Below, piece by piece: positions 33,348-44,821 of a stretch of DNA of 64,000 bases (positions are counted from its first letter, which is position 1; each line of letters opens with the position of its first letter). The translations under genes were made by a program, and so were the position numbers. Location of the stretch: NCBI GenBank assembly GCA_016758965.1, contig JAEPRB010000038.1:1-64000 (forward strand), read 5' to 3'. The DNA comes from Circinella minor. Its lineage: Eukaryota; Mucoromycota; Mucoromycetes; Mucorales; Lichtheimiaceae. The notes under the pieces were generated by a model. It worked only from the letters and a program-made list of their open reading frames with translations. It did not search any database and was not told the DNA's origin.

Positions 33348-35765
33348 TCATACTAATGATCATACTCATATTATCGAACAATCATCCACTTTGGATGAAC
33401 TGGTCAACGATGTCAAGGATTCTGATGTAGAACTCAATAAAGATGGGTTACGTCGCTTAACTATAAAGCGTGATTTCCGTATCCTCCCACTTGTTTGCTT
33501 ATTTTATTTGTTCTCATTTATAGACCGAGTTAATATTGGTACTGTAGATAAGTCCAATAAATAAGATATAATAATCCTTACCTTAGTGTATCGTACTTTT
33601 TGAATTAATTTGCTTTTTATTATTATTGATTTTTATGTATAGGCAATGCCAAACTCGCCGGACTTGTGGAAGATATAAATATGACAGAAAATGAATTTAA
33701 CGTTGCGTTATCGATATTTTTTGCAGGATATGTAATGAATTATTTTTGTTGGAGCTTTCTATTTATTATTTGATAAAATCAACAAACGATTTGCTGTGTC
33801 TAATTATCAACATAATTAACATAATCATATACAAAAATACAGATCATTTTTGAGATTCCAGCAAATATGGTACTTAACAAAATAGGACCAAAAATATGGA
33901 TATCCATTCTGCTAATCACCTGGGGTTCCATAATGATGGCTATGGCTGCTGTTAAGAATAGCACTCAAATATTTGTTGCTCGTTTCTTTCTCGGTGTGGC
34001 TGGTAAGTACTTTTCTTATTCCCCTTTCATTCAAGATAATACATACAAGAAATAAATTAAAAATAGACTTGTTCTTATTGTATCTACGTATCATGTTTTA
34101 TAGAGGCTGGTTTGGTACCTGCCATTCTTTTTTATATGTCCATTTGGTATACAAAACAGGAACAAGCACGAAGAATTGCAATCTTTTTTGCAGTTTCTAC
34201 TTGTGCAGGCGTAAGTGTATTACATACTTTACGTTTCTCTTTTATGATATGTAACTTTTTCTATATAGTGAAGTCGGTTGATTATCATTACTAACGAGCT
34301 AATCACATTTCTTATTCTCTTTTATGTATTGACACAATTAGGCATTTGGAGGTGTTTTGGTAAGTTACTCAAAGATCTCCTGAAATACTATATATATATA
34401 TATATTTCAAAGATCTGATGACAAAGACATTTAATAACACAAAGGTGATTATTATGGCGCTAGTTAAAAGTTCTTACTGACCAGACGAAAAAAACAAAAC
34501 AATTTTAGGCTTACGGGCTTATGCAACTTGATGGCGTACAAGGATTAGGTGGTTGGCAATGGATCTTTATTATTGAAGCCATCCCAACGCTTGTTCTTGC
34601 AATTATCAGTTATACTTCTTTACCTGACTATCCAGAAACTACTTCATGTTAGTATTCAGTATTTATTATATGTAAAGAGAAGCGTAAAAAATGGAAAAAA
34701 AAATTATAAATACGTAGGGAATTTATAGTGAACAACTTACTGGATAATAAACTTTTATCATTTTTTAATCTTATTTTATTTTTTTAAAAAAAAAGTTTTG
34801 ACAGAAAAAGAACGGAAAATATTTATGAACATGATGGCAATTGACCATGGGCCTACTTCAGAAGCTGACTCGAATTTTTCCTGGCCTCAATTTTTTGCGG
34901 TATTCAAAGATTGGAAAACTTATGCATTTTCAATGATTGCCTTGTGTGACATTGTTTGCATTTATAGTATTTCAATGTTCCTTCCTACTATTATTCATGG
35001 GATGGGTTTTACTGCTTTAAGTGCTCAAGGAATGAGTTCATTTCCATACTTAGTAGGTAAAAGAATAGTGTAATTTGAATTTAAGGGAATTGCTGCACGA
35101 TAACAAAAATAGAAATAATGATGATTTCATTAACAACTATTTAATTTTCTTTACAAAAAAAAAAGCATGTATTTTTACTATATTGGGTGGAATCAGTGCA
35201 GATAAACGAAAAGAAAGAGGTTTCCATGTAATGATACCTATGCTAGTAGCTATTCTAGGATATATATTATTGATTGCTCTGAAAGATCAAGGTGTGCCAG
35301 GTCTTTATTTTGCTACGATCTTAGTAACAACAGGCATGTACGGGGCTTATGCATCATTTGCAAGTTGGTTTACTAATAATATTGCGGGAAGAACCAAGCG
35401 GTCCGTTGCTGTTGCACTAATTACATCAATCGGTAACGTAGGAGGATGTATCGCTGGTCAGTTATATAGAACTAGCGATGCTCCTCATTATGTTCATGGA
35501 CATGCGGCATCACTTGGGTTTATGGTAATAGGTGTCATTTTCACTTTAACATTAAAGTTTCTTTTTATCCATATCAATAAGAAGCGTGATAACATGACAC
35601 ATGAAGAGCGATATGTAATCATCTCAAAAAGTACTTCAATTGATCTTTGTGATAAGGTAAATCAAATCTTTTTGCATGTAAAGTAAAAAGTACACACTTA
35701 TATCATTACTAACCATCGCTTATACTACTTTTACATAGCATCCAGATTTCAGATACATTTCCTAG
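33184..35765 (+). CDS. MFS transporter, anion:cation symporter (allantoate permease/Dal5) family
   Basis: Nine exons (33184-33538, 33643-33731, 33843-34002, 34104-34210, 34342-34359, 34509-34647, 34796-35056, 35166-35656, 35739-35765) keep phase throughout and give 548 residues. A long cytosolic N-terminus contains an Asn run coded by an (AAT)n tract; TM1 begins ILPLVCLFYLFSFIDRVNIG. Family marks are GNAKLAGLVEDINMTENEF, IIFEIPANMVLNKIGPKIW, LDGVQGLGGWQWIFIIEAIP, LPDYPETT, NNIAGRTKRSVAVAL and the C-terminal HPDFRY. The predicted topology is 12 TM helices in the plasma membrane with a large central loop. Substrates in this family include allantoate, nicotinate, biotin and similar anions; the actual one is not predictable. 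The 18-bp exon AFGGVL is unusually small. A second family member lies at 46971-49212. Confidence 0.9.
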
Positions 35766-36145
35766 ACTATATAAACTAAAAGATTCTTATCATATGATTT
35801 ATATTTCTTTCCATCATCATCCCCTCTATAACATCCAATAATAATTCCTCCCCCTCCCCTTTCGATTATCCAGCCTTGCGTACATAATTTACGTATATCA
35901 TTTCTCTTTTTTTTTCTTTTTCGTATAGCCAATATCTCTGTTGTTGTTTAAAAAGAATACAAATATATACATATAATATAATACTCGAGACTGGATAAAT
36001 TGGGTGTATGTCTGTGTGTGTATTTTTTTTGTCGCAATCGTTCCAAATATTTTGGTTTTCTTTTATTGATTAAAAAAAAGTAGAGTAGTCATAAAGGAAT
36101 ATATTGGACAATTGTTGGAATGAAGAAAGAAAATGCTCGACTTTT
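35766..36145. other. Intergenic DNA between convergent genes
   Basis: These are the 3' flanks of the transporter and of eL39. No gene is supported. Confidence 0.5.
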
Positions 36146-36618
36146 TTAAAGGTTGAGCTTGGTGTGGCGCCAGTTGCGTCGCTTAGCGTTCCAGCTATTT
36201 AAATATACAAAGAGAAAAAAAAAACATTTTTTTAAGTTAAATATAAATATCCCCACACATGCATTTAGTGTGATTATTATAGTTATTATTATTTACCGAA
36301 TCTTGGTGTCAGTCTTCATGCGGAACCAGTGGGGCAAAGGACGGTTTTGCTTTTGCTTCTTGCCAAGCTTAACCTTGGTTCGGAACGATTTGTTGGAAGG
36401 CTGAATTATTTAAATTATAATATATATATTTGTTGAATGTGAGTTTTAATAAACTTTTTGAATCCATCCATCGTTCCATGATATGAACAACTCATCCAAC
36501 TTCAATCAATCCATCCATTTCATTTTTATAGGAATCCATCCTTTTAAATCATCCATCCATTCTCTATAATTCAATAATATTTATTATCCCAGCCCCTTCA
36601 ACAAGTTATACGTACCAT
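36146..36618 (-). CDS. RPL39: 60S ribosomal protein eL39
   Basis: Three exons (36618-36616, 36400-36297, 36194-36146) give exactly 51 residues, the universal length of eL39. Exon 1 contributes only the initiator ATG, directly followed by a GTACGT donor. Exon 2 encodes [20 protein letters not shown], then [15 protein letters not shown]; exon 3 encodes [15 protein letters not shown]. This very basic protein lines the ribosomal exit tunnel. The coding exons are more GC-rich and codon-biased than anything around them, as expected of a highly expressed gene. It is easy to miss because no single exon is longer than about 100 bp. Confidence 0.93.
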
Positions 36619-36660
36619 GACTATAACAAATCAATCGAAAGGGGAGTGTATTATCTCTTG

Positions 36661-36740
36661 TTAGAAACACCTCCAAAAGCTACCAGGCCCTGTCGGAGTA
36701 TGATGGTTATGGTAATTGGGCCTAGTACCACCTGGAACGC
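36661..36740 (-). CDS. Possible terminal exon of an unidentified small gene
   Basis: After an acceptor (TATATTCCAG) the 80-bp stretch reads GVPGGTRPNYHNHHTPTGPG followed by SFWRCF and a TAA at 36661-36663; two bases plus 26 codons fit exactly. The composition (Gly, Pro, His, with a Trp near the end) and local GC content are protein-like. Upstream exons between 36741 and about 37380 could not be identified. It lies immediately upstream of the eL39 start, on the same strand. It may instead be part of the eL39 leader. Confidence 0.3.
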
Positions 36741-37542
36741 CTGGAATATAAATGGTCGCATGAAAAACGAAAAAGGGCATTGATTATGCGTAATATTATT
36801 AAAACAAATCGTTTTCTAATACAAAAAACTGAAACTGGTTTAAATTTCATTGAAAAGCTATGCTTTATTGCTGTTCCATCACAAATAATTAAATAATAAG
36901 AACATTGAAACGCGTAGAATCGCTGTCGTTCCTGGTTTATTATTCACTAGAAACAAAGCAAGTTTTAAATTCATTGTAATAGAATAATAGTAAAAAATAG
37001 AAATACATATATCAATAACGTATAATTATTATGCTGCAAACATATATTTTATTAATATTAGTTACAGTTACAATGGGTTCATCAATATTAACAACCTATA
37101 CAAGTAACATAATCTCTACTTTATAAATGACTCGGAATTATTTGAAAGAGAAAACCAATAAGCTAGAAACAGGTTTATTATCATGTCGAATAATAGTATT
37201 CTGTCTCCAAAACTAGAAGTATATAGACATAATATTTATTATTGTTTTCTCTTTTTCTTAACATTGTCAAAAGAGTGAATGAAGAGGTAAATAAGAAGGA
37301 AAATAAGAATGGTAAGTTAGCATAAGAAAAATAATTCTTAAAATAAAAACACGACCGGCGCCACACTTAATAAACCCGCTTTTTGTGTCCACTTTTTTTT
37401 TATTCAAATTGAACTAACCCACATCGTGCATACCGATAACTCTCTATTCCTCTCTCACTCTTTCTCTCTAACTTCCATCGAATCTTTCTAGAATAAAACA
37501 AATTTCCAAATCAGGGATTAATTAGAAAAACAATTAATAATA
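36741..37542. other. Intergenic DNA upstream of the Ser/Arg-rich gene
   Basis: The stretch is AT-rich. A CT-rich tract (37441-37480, CTCTATTCCTCTCTCACTC) marks the probable promoter and leader of the gene starting at 37543. Nothing else is supported apart from unknown exons of the preceding entry. Confidence 0.4.
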
Positions 37543-39380
37543 ATGGGATCAGTATTAAGTACATCTCGACGTGCTAATGACAATGCCGCTAATGAACAAG
37601 CACTAGAACAAGAACTAGAACAATCAACATCCCATCACCAACGTTCTTCGCCATCGCCCAGTCCTCAGGGAAACTCCTCTTTGAATAGTAGTAAAAGCAA
37701 AAACAAAAAATCATCAACGACGCGAAAATCACATGTCCGCCCATTGCTTCAACTGCCCAATCTTGAAGATGCAGGTGTAATGACGCGAAGTCAAGTATTA
37801 AATCATACTATTGTCACACGAAGTAAAAGTAAACGTGCAAATAATAATAAATTTGCTAACAGTATAAACCACAGTCTTTCGGATCAAGGGGATCAAAGAA
37901 AGAAAAAGAAAAGAAGAAAAGAAATATCATCAGCATCCAGCTCGACAGAAAATAACAATAAACAACGTACAAGTACAAGTTACAATTCAAGTGATAATGA
38001 AAGTAACAGGAACAGCAAAGATGAAATAGAGGAAAACAGTAGCACAAACAGTAGCAGCGAAAGTGGTGATCAACATCATTACAAACGTGCCACCGCTAAC
38101 CGTAATAAAGCATCATCAAGCGCCAAAAGCAACAGTTCTAATAGAAGAGAAGTGATCAGATCAAGAAGAATTCCCAAATCTAAAAAGATAGAAGGAAGCA
38201 CTCCTGGCAAGGCAATTATCATTCAAGAAAGCACTGAAGAGAGTAGTAGCAGCGAAAGCAATGATGAGAAGACTAACTACATCAATACACGAAGTCGATC
38301 AGAACGTCTTAAACGATCCACTGCCACTACCACTTCTACTTCGACCACATCACGTAAGCAGAAACAGATTCATAATGATGATACTAGCCAAAATAAACAA
38401 GGTACTAGTAAAATCAAAACACCAGTTAGTAGAACAAGTCGAGCAACAAGTATAGAAAGTACAACAAGTGAAACGAATAATGCAAAAGATCGAACGCAAA
38501 GAAGCGAAAGCCGTACGAGCACGCCACAACACAACAACAGTATTAATAAGGGGAAGCAACCAGATCAGCCAGCAATGAGAACAAGAAGCCAAGCACTCAA
38601 TGAAACTATTATTACCAGAAGCCGAAGTAAACAATTGAACCATTCTCTTGAAAGCAATAGTGTCAGCCCAACTCCTCGATCATCACCATCTCGAAACAAC
38701 ACGGTTAGTACCAGATTAAGAAGCAATAGTAGCAGATCTCGTCATCATGAAAATACTATTAAAAATTCCTCCAGTAAAAAACAACCTAAAATTACAAGGC
38801 GTACTAGCACAGCCTATAAAAAATTAAAACTATTGAGCGACACAGAGTAAGTGCTTTCTTTAATATATATATATATATATATATATACTATCTGTCATGT
38901 ATATATTCTCTAACAACTTTGTTTTCTTTAGGGATGAGGACGAAGAAAATTTTGTCAGTGATGGAGATGAAAGTGTAGATGATGATTCTGCAGCAGAAAA
39001 GAGTGCATACGAGGACTTGCTCGATGAAATTGAACGCAGTTATCGCGCAAGATTAGCGAAAATTCGTGAGCGAAAAGGCATGGAATTGGATGCTATCAGA
39101 AGGCAGTTTGATGCAGAAAAACGAATTGGACTAATTCAAAATATGGTAAAGTTTCAAGGAATCATTTTCTTATATACATATTATACTCATATTGTTTATA
39201 TTATGTTTTCTGTACGCATTGAATGTCCGTGTAAACAATACCTCATTCTAATTCTTATTTTTTTATAACTGTTTATAGGGTCTACGAGAGGCAGCTAAGC
39301 AGGCGTGGAAACAAGAATTGGATGCTCAATTTGAACAAATGGAAAAAGAAGCACCAAACTTTGAAATTGAAAAGAAATAA
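37543..39380 (+). CDS. Ser/Arg-rich protein with myristoylation-type start and C-terminal coiled coil
   Basis: Exons 37543-38846, 38932-39145 and 39279-39380 give 539 residues. The N-terminus MGSVLSTS fits the MGxxxS rule for N-myristoylation. Most of the protein is disordered Ser/Asn/Lys/Arg sequence with a repeated motif: MTRSQVLNHTIVTRSKSK near residue 84 and MRTRSQALNETIITRSRSK near 346, with a weaker partial copy (NTRSRSERLKRS). A basic cluster RKKKKRRKE may be a nuclear localisation signal. After an acidic stretch (DEDEENFVSDGDESVDDD) comes a charged helix of about 80 residues, from AYEDLLDEIERSYRARLAKI on, likely a coiled coil. I do not recognise the family. Membrane anchoring and nuclear basic signals point in different directions, so location is open. 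Confidence 0.75.
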
Positions 39381-42300
39381 AGTATATTGTTTGGTTTTTT
39401 TTTTTTTTTACCATAGACTAATTGGTACTAGTTGGTAAAAGAAAAAAGAGTGAAAACATTGTTACATTATTAGATCTTGAAAGGGAAAGAGAAGTGTAAC
39501 TAGCATAAATCATTTTGTTTCTAATTATTACAAAGACTCTTACTAAAGTTGGATAAATTTTTTGTTATCAAGCAGAATTTTAAAAAGTTGAGAATCGAAA
39601 TCGTTGGCCGCTATTGTTTTTCACTGCTGCGAATAGTCCATTGAATCGATACAAACTTTTTTTTTGAATCTTAAGACCGAAAGATGTAAATACACAGTTC
39701 TTTATACTTCAGTGTTTGCCTCAATTGAGATATAATAATGCTACTGTAACGGTATTTATTTTCAATTCAATTTACAAGTCAAAATTTTCTAATCTAACGG
39801 GATCCAATCAAAATACTATAACATTTATAAGAAAAAAAATGGTATGAAATGATAGCAAGTTAATAAATGAAGTGTTATCAATATGTACATAATCATACTA
39901 CTATTAATAGTGCTCTATTCACAATTATCCCCACTATGATATATATATATATATATATACTAACTTATCATAAACAAATTGAAAGGAACCCGCCAGATTA
40001 TATTTTGACATGTAAAAAAAAAAATTAATGAGAACCATTGCTTTCTTACTCAATTATTTGATAATATATATATATATAGGTTACAAAGATATAATGCTTA
40101 CCAAGTAAGACAGGTCAATGCTTCTTCCCTCTCAGGAACACCAACCTAGATTTGAATGGTTCCTTGTGGCTCGTCTCTGCCATACAATGCCGTCCCACAG
40201 CTTTTTTTTTACAAATGGGAAAACGTTACAACGACATAAGGTTTGAGTATCCACAAGGAACCACCCAGGAGCCTTGGACCTAGATCACAGTTGGTACTAC
40301 CATCTCCAGCGCGCACAATTGTCATTGTATTAAATCAATCCGTCTCTCCCTTCTTTTTCTCTCTTTCTCTTGCCCCACCGTCTCCCGAACTTACATTTAT
40401 ATTCAATCAAATTCGTCTTCTTTTTTTTTTTTACTAAATCATGCCTAGTTCGTTTCATATTCTTGCTCAACAACTAAGTACGTCTATACTTGTATACATA
40501 TATATTGCCACTGACTGTCATAATCTACCATAGTCAATCAAAAATAGAATGGTTATATATTACTCCGACTATCTTTTTTATGCATTTTATCTGGTACCAC
40601 AGTCGCTGTCTTTTAAGAAAAATCAATGCATAAATAATGAGGCAGAGAATCTCCCACCACAGTTAGGAATAGCGTATCACAAAAACAAAGGCTAGTTGTC
40701 ATACCAGTTAATCTGTGCACTGAACATTATTAAGCTTCAGCACCAGTCGAGCTAGCACATGCTAACTTTCAGTTTAGCACACCTTACTTTTGTGGATAGC
40801 CTCTGATTTACGTAAGCCCTCTACTGATTGTTGATTACGTCTACAAATTTTCATATAATCTTTGTAGCTTTTTCCAGAATATGAGCTATTTAAACTTTAA
40901 AAATAGCCGCTTTTCCTTTCGGAAATTCAGAACATATCAAGTTTCTATATGTCGTTTTGTAGTACAAAATTCTTCATCTTAGTGCTGTTGTAATAATAAT
41001 AATAACAGTAATCAGACACATATCGACTCATAGATATTTTTCTCTTGTTTTACTTTTACGATAAACAATTTTCTAACAAATAACAGTATTGATGTAAATT
41101 GGGAAATTCCGTGCTCTTATTTTGATCGAATATCGAATTGAAAACAGTGGTCTTCGTACGACTTGAAGATTACCAACAACTATAAATGCATTTCGTTTTA
41201 ACCATCCACTACACTCCGCTACATCAACTCATCCTCAGATTTATAGAAAGAAAGAAAAATCTAGAGCTGATTATTCTTATCTCCACATATCGTGAGAATG
41301 GTAGCTTGCAAAAAAAAAAAAAAAAAAAAAAAAAAAGATCAAAAAGTGGAGTAGTAGGTTGGGGGGTAGATACGTACTTTAGATGTTATAAATCAACAGT
41401 TGTTCTGTATTGTAAGAGAGAGAGAGAGAGAGAGGAGTTTATTGCTGATCTAAAAAAAGTTAAAATAGAAAAGGTTCAAAATATTTTCGGGCTCATCCGA
41501 ATGCATAGTTTATAGTTGTTCATGTGAGTCGAACAATTTTTCTCTTTTGGTAATCGATCAAAAACACGACCCTGAACTATGGAACATTAGCCTTACTGAA
41601 TGAGTCGGAATATACAACATGATGTAAAAAAAAAAAAAATGACCCTTAAATTTTTAATTTTAAAGACAAAACGTTTCTTGTATTATTAATGAAAAACATG
41701 TTTTGTAAACATAATAAATATAAAACAATTGGTACATACATAATAAATAAAACGAAAATTGACAATCGACGGGGAGAGAAAATGAATTATACACTTATAT
41801 GGTGTAATATGAAGAATATGCATGGTGCTTGTAGTGATAAGGAATATTTAAAATTAGAAATCTTTTTATATTTGATAACCCCCCCTCTCCTGGTTTATAT
41901 TTATTATGAGCTTCTTTTTGTTTTTTTAAAATCAAACTTGCCTACTACATAAAAAGTTATAATTACATACATTTTATACATTAAGTAATAACATATCATT
42001 TAATTACATATATAGAAAGTTAGATTTCAACTTGTCAATCTTTTTATTCCGAGTTTCGTAACTTGGATCGAAATGGGAAAATGCGGGGTGGAGATGGGAA
42101 AAAAAAATAGCATGATACTTTATCGATTCAAATGTGGGGCAAACGGTTTGCTTCAAAGTCGGAATCTATTACAAAGATAGTAGTACCTTTTTTTTGTGGG
42201 GAAAAAAAGAAGAGTATACAGCAGGATGAAAAAAATATTATGGAGATTTCCTTAATTATACATAGTACATTATCAATGTAAGTAAATGACCATAAAAATA

Positions 42301-42645
42301 ATAATAAGCACAATAAATAAGAGATGTGTTAAAAAATTTGATGCATGCCACTTTCATTTTACGTTTTTTTTTCCAGATTCCCGCCTGTTTCAGCTCATCC
42401 AGTAGGGACCCGTTTAGTAATATGTCTTAATTTGGTGATTTAAGCGAAGACGAGGTATAAGATAATTACATCATCCGCAAAGCTGCGCGGGCCATCCGCT
42501 GGATTTTTTCTTTGGGGATAAGAAAGCAAATTTTATAAACATTGAGTTTAACCCCTTTTCTATAACGTGGGGGGTGACCGGACAAAAGACTTGCATAAGC
42601 TGCAGCTATAACGAAAAAAAAAATTGAAAAATTTTGAATTGTGCG
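39381..42645. other. Long intergenic region
   Basis: About 3.3 kb have no supported gene. GGTTCCTTGTGG (near 40160) and CCACAAGGAACC (near 40252) form a 12-bp inverted repeat with an 80-bp loop. At 40441 an ATG after a long CT-rich leader opens MPSSFHILAQQLS before a GTACGT donor-like site, but no following exon could be found. Poly-A (about 41311-41335) and (GA)n tracts occur. Two G-rich boxes, TGCGGGGTGG (about 42082) and CGTGGGGGG (about 42566), lie upstream of the sugar transporter. Confidence 0.4.
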
Positions 42646-42653
42646 TATAAAAG
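42646..42653 (+). promoter_or_regulatory. TATA box of the sugar transporter gene
   Basis: TATAAAAG lies 110 bp upstream of the ATG, in a stretch less AT-rich than the flanks, and is followed by a CT-rich leader (from about 42666). This is a good match to a fungal core promoter. Confidence 0.5.
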
Positions 42654-42755
42654 AGACCTAAACCTTTGTCTTTTTTCACTTACATTTTTTTGTTTATTAC
42701 TTCTTGTTCGTTTACCTACTTTATTATTTTTATCATTATATATTATTAAAGAAAA

Positions 42756-44821
42756 ATGAACGATAGTAAGCACGATCTACCTATAAATGATGACAGTATA
42801 ATTATACAGCAACGGAAAGGTTCTTCTGGTATTAAAGGCATCATTGAGAACCCATACGTTTTTGCCGTTGCATTATTTGCTTCATTAGGTGGTGTTTTAT
42901 TTGGTTATGATCAAGGTGTCATTTCTGGTGTACAAGAAATGGAGGTAAAATAACATTCTAATTACTTTATATAGATGAAATATCTTACCCATAAACGGAT
43001 AAATTGACTAAGAAAATAAAATTAAAATTAAAAAAACAATACATATATCTTTATAGACATTTGTTGACCAATTTCCTATGAACTCAACAGAAAATGGTTT
43101 CGTAGTTGCTATCCTTGAGCTCGGTGCTTGGGCTGGTGCTTGGATTGTTGGTTATTTTGCAGATAAAATTTCAAGAAAATACTCGATTGTTTTATTTAGT
43201 ATTATATTTCTTTTAGGCAGTGCGATTGTAAGTTTAATAAAAAAAAATGTTTTTTTAACTTTCCTTTTAAAAACCAAACCTCGACTAATAATTTCCTAAT
43301 ATTTTTTTTATTTAGCAAGGAGGTGCTCAAAATATTGGCTATCTCTTTGGAGGACGTTTTGTCACCGGTATATCCGTTGGTGGCCTTAGTATGCTAGTGT
43401 AAGAGATCACTTTTTTTTTGACATCTGATTTTTTATAACAAGAAAAAGCAGAATGTATACTCACACACACATTTACTACATAAACAATAATATAGACCTT
43501 TATATCAATCTGAAATTGCACCACCAGAAATTCGTGGCTCCCTCGTTTCATTACAACAACAAGCCGTAACATTTGGTATTCTTATATCTTTCTGGATCGA
43601 TTATGGTACTCAATTTATTCCAAATGAAGCACAATGGCGTATACCCCTTTGTCTTCAAATTATTATTGGTATCACCCTTGGTGTTGGCATCTTATTTTTC
43701 CCCTTCTCACCTCGATGGTTGGCTTCTGTTGGTCGGGATGAAGAATCTTTACGCGTTCTTGCTAAATTACGTCGTCTTTCTGTGGATGATCCATTGGTCG
43801 TGGCCGAATGGCGTGAAATCAAGTCAACTGTTGAATTTGATCGCCGCGTTCAAGCTGAGATGTATCCTGATCTTGTACAACAAGGTACTCGTACAGCTGC
43901 TATCAAAATCAACTTGTTAGGCTATGCTGAGTTGTTTCGTAAAGGCATGCGCTTGCGTCTATTTATTGCCTGTGCTATCATGTTCTTTCAACAGTTCGTT
44001 GGTGTCAATGCTTTGATTTATTATGCGCCCAAAATTTTTGAGTCCGTTGGTTTGCAAGGAGATTCAGTTTCACTTTTAGCTACAGGTGTTGTAGGTATCA
44101 TCAACTTCCTTATGACAGTGCCTACAGTACTTTTCCTTGATAAATTTGGTCGAAAGCCGATGTTATTGACAGCATCAGCTGCTATGACAATTTGTATGCT
44201 TGTCATTGCTGTTGTTGTTGGTATGTTTTCAGATGACTGGCCGAACCATACAAAGGAAGGTTGGGTTGCTGTTGTCTTTGTTTACCTCTTTATTGCAAAC
44301 TTTGCTTATTCATGGGGGTAAGTTTTTCTTTTTTCTTATATTACGTAGATAAAAAAAAATTAATACTAACTTACTTTTTTTCAATAATTTAGACCAATTG
44401 GATGGGTATATGGTTCCGAAATTTTCCCATTACGTACTCGTGCAAAGGCCATGTCTATTAGTACATCTGCAAACTGGATGTGTAACTTCATTATTGGCTT
44501 AATTACTCCTCCTATGCTTAGCACCATTGGTTACGGTACATACGTATTTTTTGGTTGTTTCTGCTTTATCTCATTCTTCTTTGTTCTCTTTATTGTACCT
44601 GGTAAGTCATTATTAATTAATTTTTTTTTATTGTTTGTCTATTGCATATATGTTTACTAATTATTTATTTATTTATTGTAAATTTAGAAACAAAATCAAG
44701 AAGTTTAGAAGACATGGATGCCATTTTTGGTGGAGCTTCCGCTTCGCATGATGCAGAGTTAATGGCTCAAGTTCAACACGAAATTGCTGCAGAACCTGTC
44801 CCTGGTGTCAGCAAAGTGTAA
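42756..44821 (+). CDS. MFS sugar (hexose) transporter
   Basis: Six exons (42756-42944, 43057-43227, 43316-43398, 43496-44317, 44393-44601, 44688-44821) give 535 residues in phase. Sugar-porter signatures are present in order: GGVLFGYDQGVISG in TM1, ADKISRKYSIV after TM2, GGRFVTGISVGGLSML, PLYQSEIAPPEIRGSLVSLQ, FFPFSPRWLASVGRDEESL, QQFVGVNALIYYAP in TM7, DKFGRKPM, PIGWVYGSEIFPLRTRAKA and the end motif ETKSRSLEDMDAIFGG. It should have 12 TM helices in the plasma membrane and carry hexoses by proton symport or facilitation. The exact sugar is not predictable. The TATA box and two G-rich boxes upstream suggest regulated transcription. Confidence 0.93.

Noticed and set aside
40441..40480. Start of a gene (MPSSFHILAQQLS) after a CT-rich leader
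   Set aside because: A donor-like site follows, but no second exon with coding character was found in the next 700 bp.
41186..41515. 109-codon plus-strand open frame
   Set aside because: It contains a Lys run from a poly-A tract and Arg/Glu from a (GA)n tract; low-complexity DNA, not a gene.
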